Positions 6,606 to 7,397 of a stretch of 7,397 nt of DNA are shown one piece after another (position 1 is the stretch's first letter; every line of letters begins with the position of its first letter). Location of the stretch: assembly GCA_946482165.1 (NCBI GenBank), contig CAMLQS010000255.1, positions 1-7,397 on the forward strand. Reading direction: 5' to 3'. Origin of the DNA: an uncultured Verrucomicrobiota bacterium (GTDB lineage Bacteria; Verrucomicrobiota; Verrucomicrobiae; Opitutales; Opitutaceae). The notes under the pieces are model-generated. The model saw only the letters and a list, made by a program, of their open reading frames with translations. It had not been told where the DNA came from and did no database searches. A program made the position numbers and the translations under genes.

Positions 6606-6671
6606 GTGAAAATTCACAAGCCACTCACGAGTGGCCGTTTTGACGTTTCGCTCGTGAATCGCTCACTCACG
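6606..6671 (+). repeat. Cluster of small palindromes and repeats in the leader of the repeat-protein gene
   Basis: Within 66 bases lie gtgaa-aa-ttcac (6606-6617), a hairpin gccact-cacg-agtggc (6620-6635), and the 8-mer cactcacg at 6622-6629 and again at 6664-6671. gtgaat at 6654-6659 is also the reverse complement of attcac at 6612-6617. The second 8-mer ends only six bases before the ATG, so alternative mRNA folds near the start codon are possible. Function is inferred, not shown. Confidence 0.5.
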
Positions 6672-6677
6672 CTTGCC

Positions 6678-7268
6678 ATGAAACTTAGCAAAACCCTCCC
6701 CACCCTGATCAGCAGCCTCGCCCTCGCCGCCGCCGCCGCCACGGCCAAGGCGGAAGCCGTGTTTCAATTCGGCTTCTTCGCGCCCGACCTGCAACTCGTC
6801 GACGCGAGCGAGGACGTGCGCGGGCTTCGCATCGACTTTGTCTACGGCGAAAATCGCAACGTGAGCGGCGCCGACCTCGGCATCGTCAACTCCACCACCG
6901 GCGACTTCGCGGGCTTCGGCTGGGCGCCCGGCGCCAACCTCGTCGACGGCGACGCCGTGGGCGTGCAGTGGTCCTGGATCTACTCCCGCACCGACGGAGA
7001 GTTCACCGGCTGGCAAAGCGGCCTCGTAAGCCGCATCGGCGGACCGGGCTCCTGCGGCTTGCAGAGCGGCTGGGTGAATCTCAACGAAGTCGACTTCACC
7101 GGCGTGCAACTCGGCCTTTTCAACAAAGCCGAGAGTTTGAAGGGCCTGCAACTGGGCTTCGTCAACTGGGCGGAGCGCCTCGACGGCGGCCTGCAGATCG
7201 GCCTGGTGAACTACGCGGCCAACTCCGACCTGTATCACATCCTCCCGATCGTGAACTGGCAGTTCTAG
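6678..7268 (+). CDS. Secreted surface-repeat protein, LA_2272-like, with nine 14-16-residue units
   Basis: A 196-residue exported protein of unknown function. Residues 1-25 look like a signal peptide: basic MKLSK, a Leu/Ala-rich core and a probable cut at A-K-A. Residues 49-196 are built from nine units whose leading glycine falls at 49, 64, 79, 95, 111, 127, 142, 156 and 171, a period of 14-16. The consensus is roughly G-hydrophobic-Q-x-G-hydrophobic-hydrophobic-N-x-A, clearest in GVQLGLFNKAE, GLQLGFVNWAE and GLQIGLVNYAA. This resembles the LA_2272-type surface-repeat proteins described from Leptospira. The alternation suggests beta structure, and the final Phe (IVNWQF) fits an outer-membrane beta-barrel end; both are inference. 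A single Cys (126) is present. The ATG at 6678 is chosen because it starts the signal peptide; an upstream GTG (6606) is unlikely. No Shine-Dalgarno is seen. A terminator follows. Confidence 0.85.
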   Translation: MKLSKTLPTLISSLALAAAAATAKAEAVFQFGFFAPDLQLVDASEDVRGLRIDFVYGENRNVSGADLGIVNSTTGDFAGFGWAPGANLVDGDAVGVQWSWIYSRTDGEFTGWQSGLVSRIGGPGSCGLQSGWVNLNEVDFTGVQLGLFNKAESLKGLQLGFVNWAERLDGGLQIGLVNYAANSDLYHILPIVNWQF

Positions 7269-7272
7269 TCTC

Positions 7273-7297
7273 CGTCCGGGCTCCGCCGAGCCCGACG
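7273..7297 (+). other. Stable hairpin just after the repeat-protein stop codon
   Basis: cgggctc (7277-7283) pairs with gagcccg (7288-7294) around the 4-base loop cgcc, and three further pairs (7273-7275 with 7295-7297) form if C7276 is bulged. No U-tract follows, so it is not an intrinsic terminator by itself; it may protect the 3' end of the mRNA or be part of a double-hairpin termination region. Confidence 0.6.
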
Positions 7298-7308
7298 TGG
7301 AAAACGGG

Positions 7309-7342
7309 AAAGCCCCGGCTGCGGACGCGGACGGGGCTTTTT
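7309..7342 (+). terminator. Intrinsic terminator of the repeat-protein gene
   Basis: aaagccccg (7309-7317) pairs with cggggcttt (7332-7340) around a 14-base loop, followed by T residues through 7342. The stem has six G/C pairs (GCCCCG) at the loop end and three A-T pairs at its base that merge with the T-run. It lies about 40 bases after the stop codon. Confidence 0.8.
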
Positions 7343-7357
7343 CATGCCGAGCTTCGC

Positions 7358-7376
7358 GTATTTATTTCATAAATAC
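7358..7376. repeat. AT-rich inverted repeat at the right edge
   Basis: gtattta (7358-7364) and taaatac (7370-7376) are perfect inverted arms around tttca. The stretch is AT-rich in a GC-rich setting and begins 15 bases after the terminator's T-run. It could be an operator or promoter element of a gene beyond the window. No gene is visible from 7343 to 7397. Confidence 0.4.
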
Positions 7377-7397
7377 ATCGCCGGACGACGCGCGCTC

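Larger units (their letters stand above)
6313..6677. other. Divergent intergenic region between purU and the repeat-protein gene
   Basis: No gene is supported in these 365 bases. The region must carry promoters for purU (leftward) and for the gene at 6678 (rightward). AT-rich patches stand out at 6484-6506 (gtatccgatatagaa) and 6581-6590 (cataaatatc); taaata at 6583-6588 could be a rightward -10 element, but no good -35 lies at the right distance. A perfect 14-base GC palindrome occupies 6523-6536, and several short palindromes and repeats crowd 6606-6671. No riboswitch or terminator is recognised. Confidence 0.5.

Noticed and set aside
1..7397. Mobile element, CRISPR array or defence system
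   Set aside because: No transposase, integrase, regularly spaced repeat array, toxin-antitoxin pair or defence-type gene is visible; the genes are housekeeping or envelope types with uniform base composition.

Overview
This is a GC-rich bacterial chromosome segment holding ordinary housekeeping and cell-envelope genes. Seven of the eight protein genes and one tRNA lie on the minus strand; one envelope-type gene lies on the plus strand at the right end. Gene content suggests a Verrucomicrobium of the Opitutaceae type: a two-gene sdhC-sdhA arrangement with a five-helix di-heme cytochrome b subunit and a Bacteroidetes-like SdhA N-terminus, a LysM envelope protein, and a leptospiral-type surface-repeat protein. 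This assignment is an inference from protein character, not from a search. None of the eight starts has a recognisable Shine-Dalgarno sequence.

Layout from left to right. Positions 1-1332 carry the start of a succinate dehydrogenase/fumarate reductase operon read leftwards: sdhC, a 46-base gap with a short tandem repeat, then sdhA, which runs off the window. A 265-base spacer (1333-1597) should hold the sdh promoter. Next, still on the minus strand, come an adenylate-forming ligase of the PaaK/CapK type (1598-2857) and a Nudix hydrolase (2941-3564), possibly co-transcribed. A strong intrinsic terminator at 3570-3602 ends the upstream LysM gene (3639-4178) and sits almost against the Nudix start codon. 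Upstream of LysM is tRNA-Pro(UGG) with an encoded CCA end.

The next unit is a membrane-anchored YfgM-like TPR protein (4552-5322), with its own terminator at 4470-4505 and an AT-rich promoter-like region upstream. It is preceded by purU, formyltetrahydrofolate deformylase (5449-6312). A 365-base divergent region separates purU from the plus-strand gene at 6678-7268, a secreted protein built of nine units of 14-16 residues, followed by two hairpins, the second a typical terminator.

Functionally the window joins respiration (sdhCA), one-carbon and purine metabolism (purU), translation (tRNA-Pro), nucleotide clean-up (Nudix) and envelope functions (LysM, YfgM-like, repeat protein). I found no convincing evidence of a new multi-gene system. 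The points most worth a second look are the ligase with its Cys/His cluster, the nine-unit repeat protein, the terminator abutting a start codon, and the absence of Shine-Dalgarno motifs.
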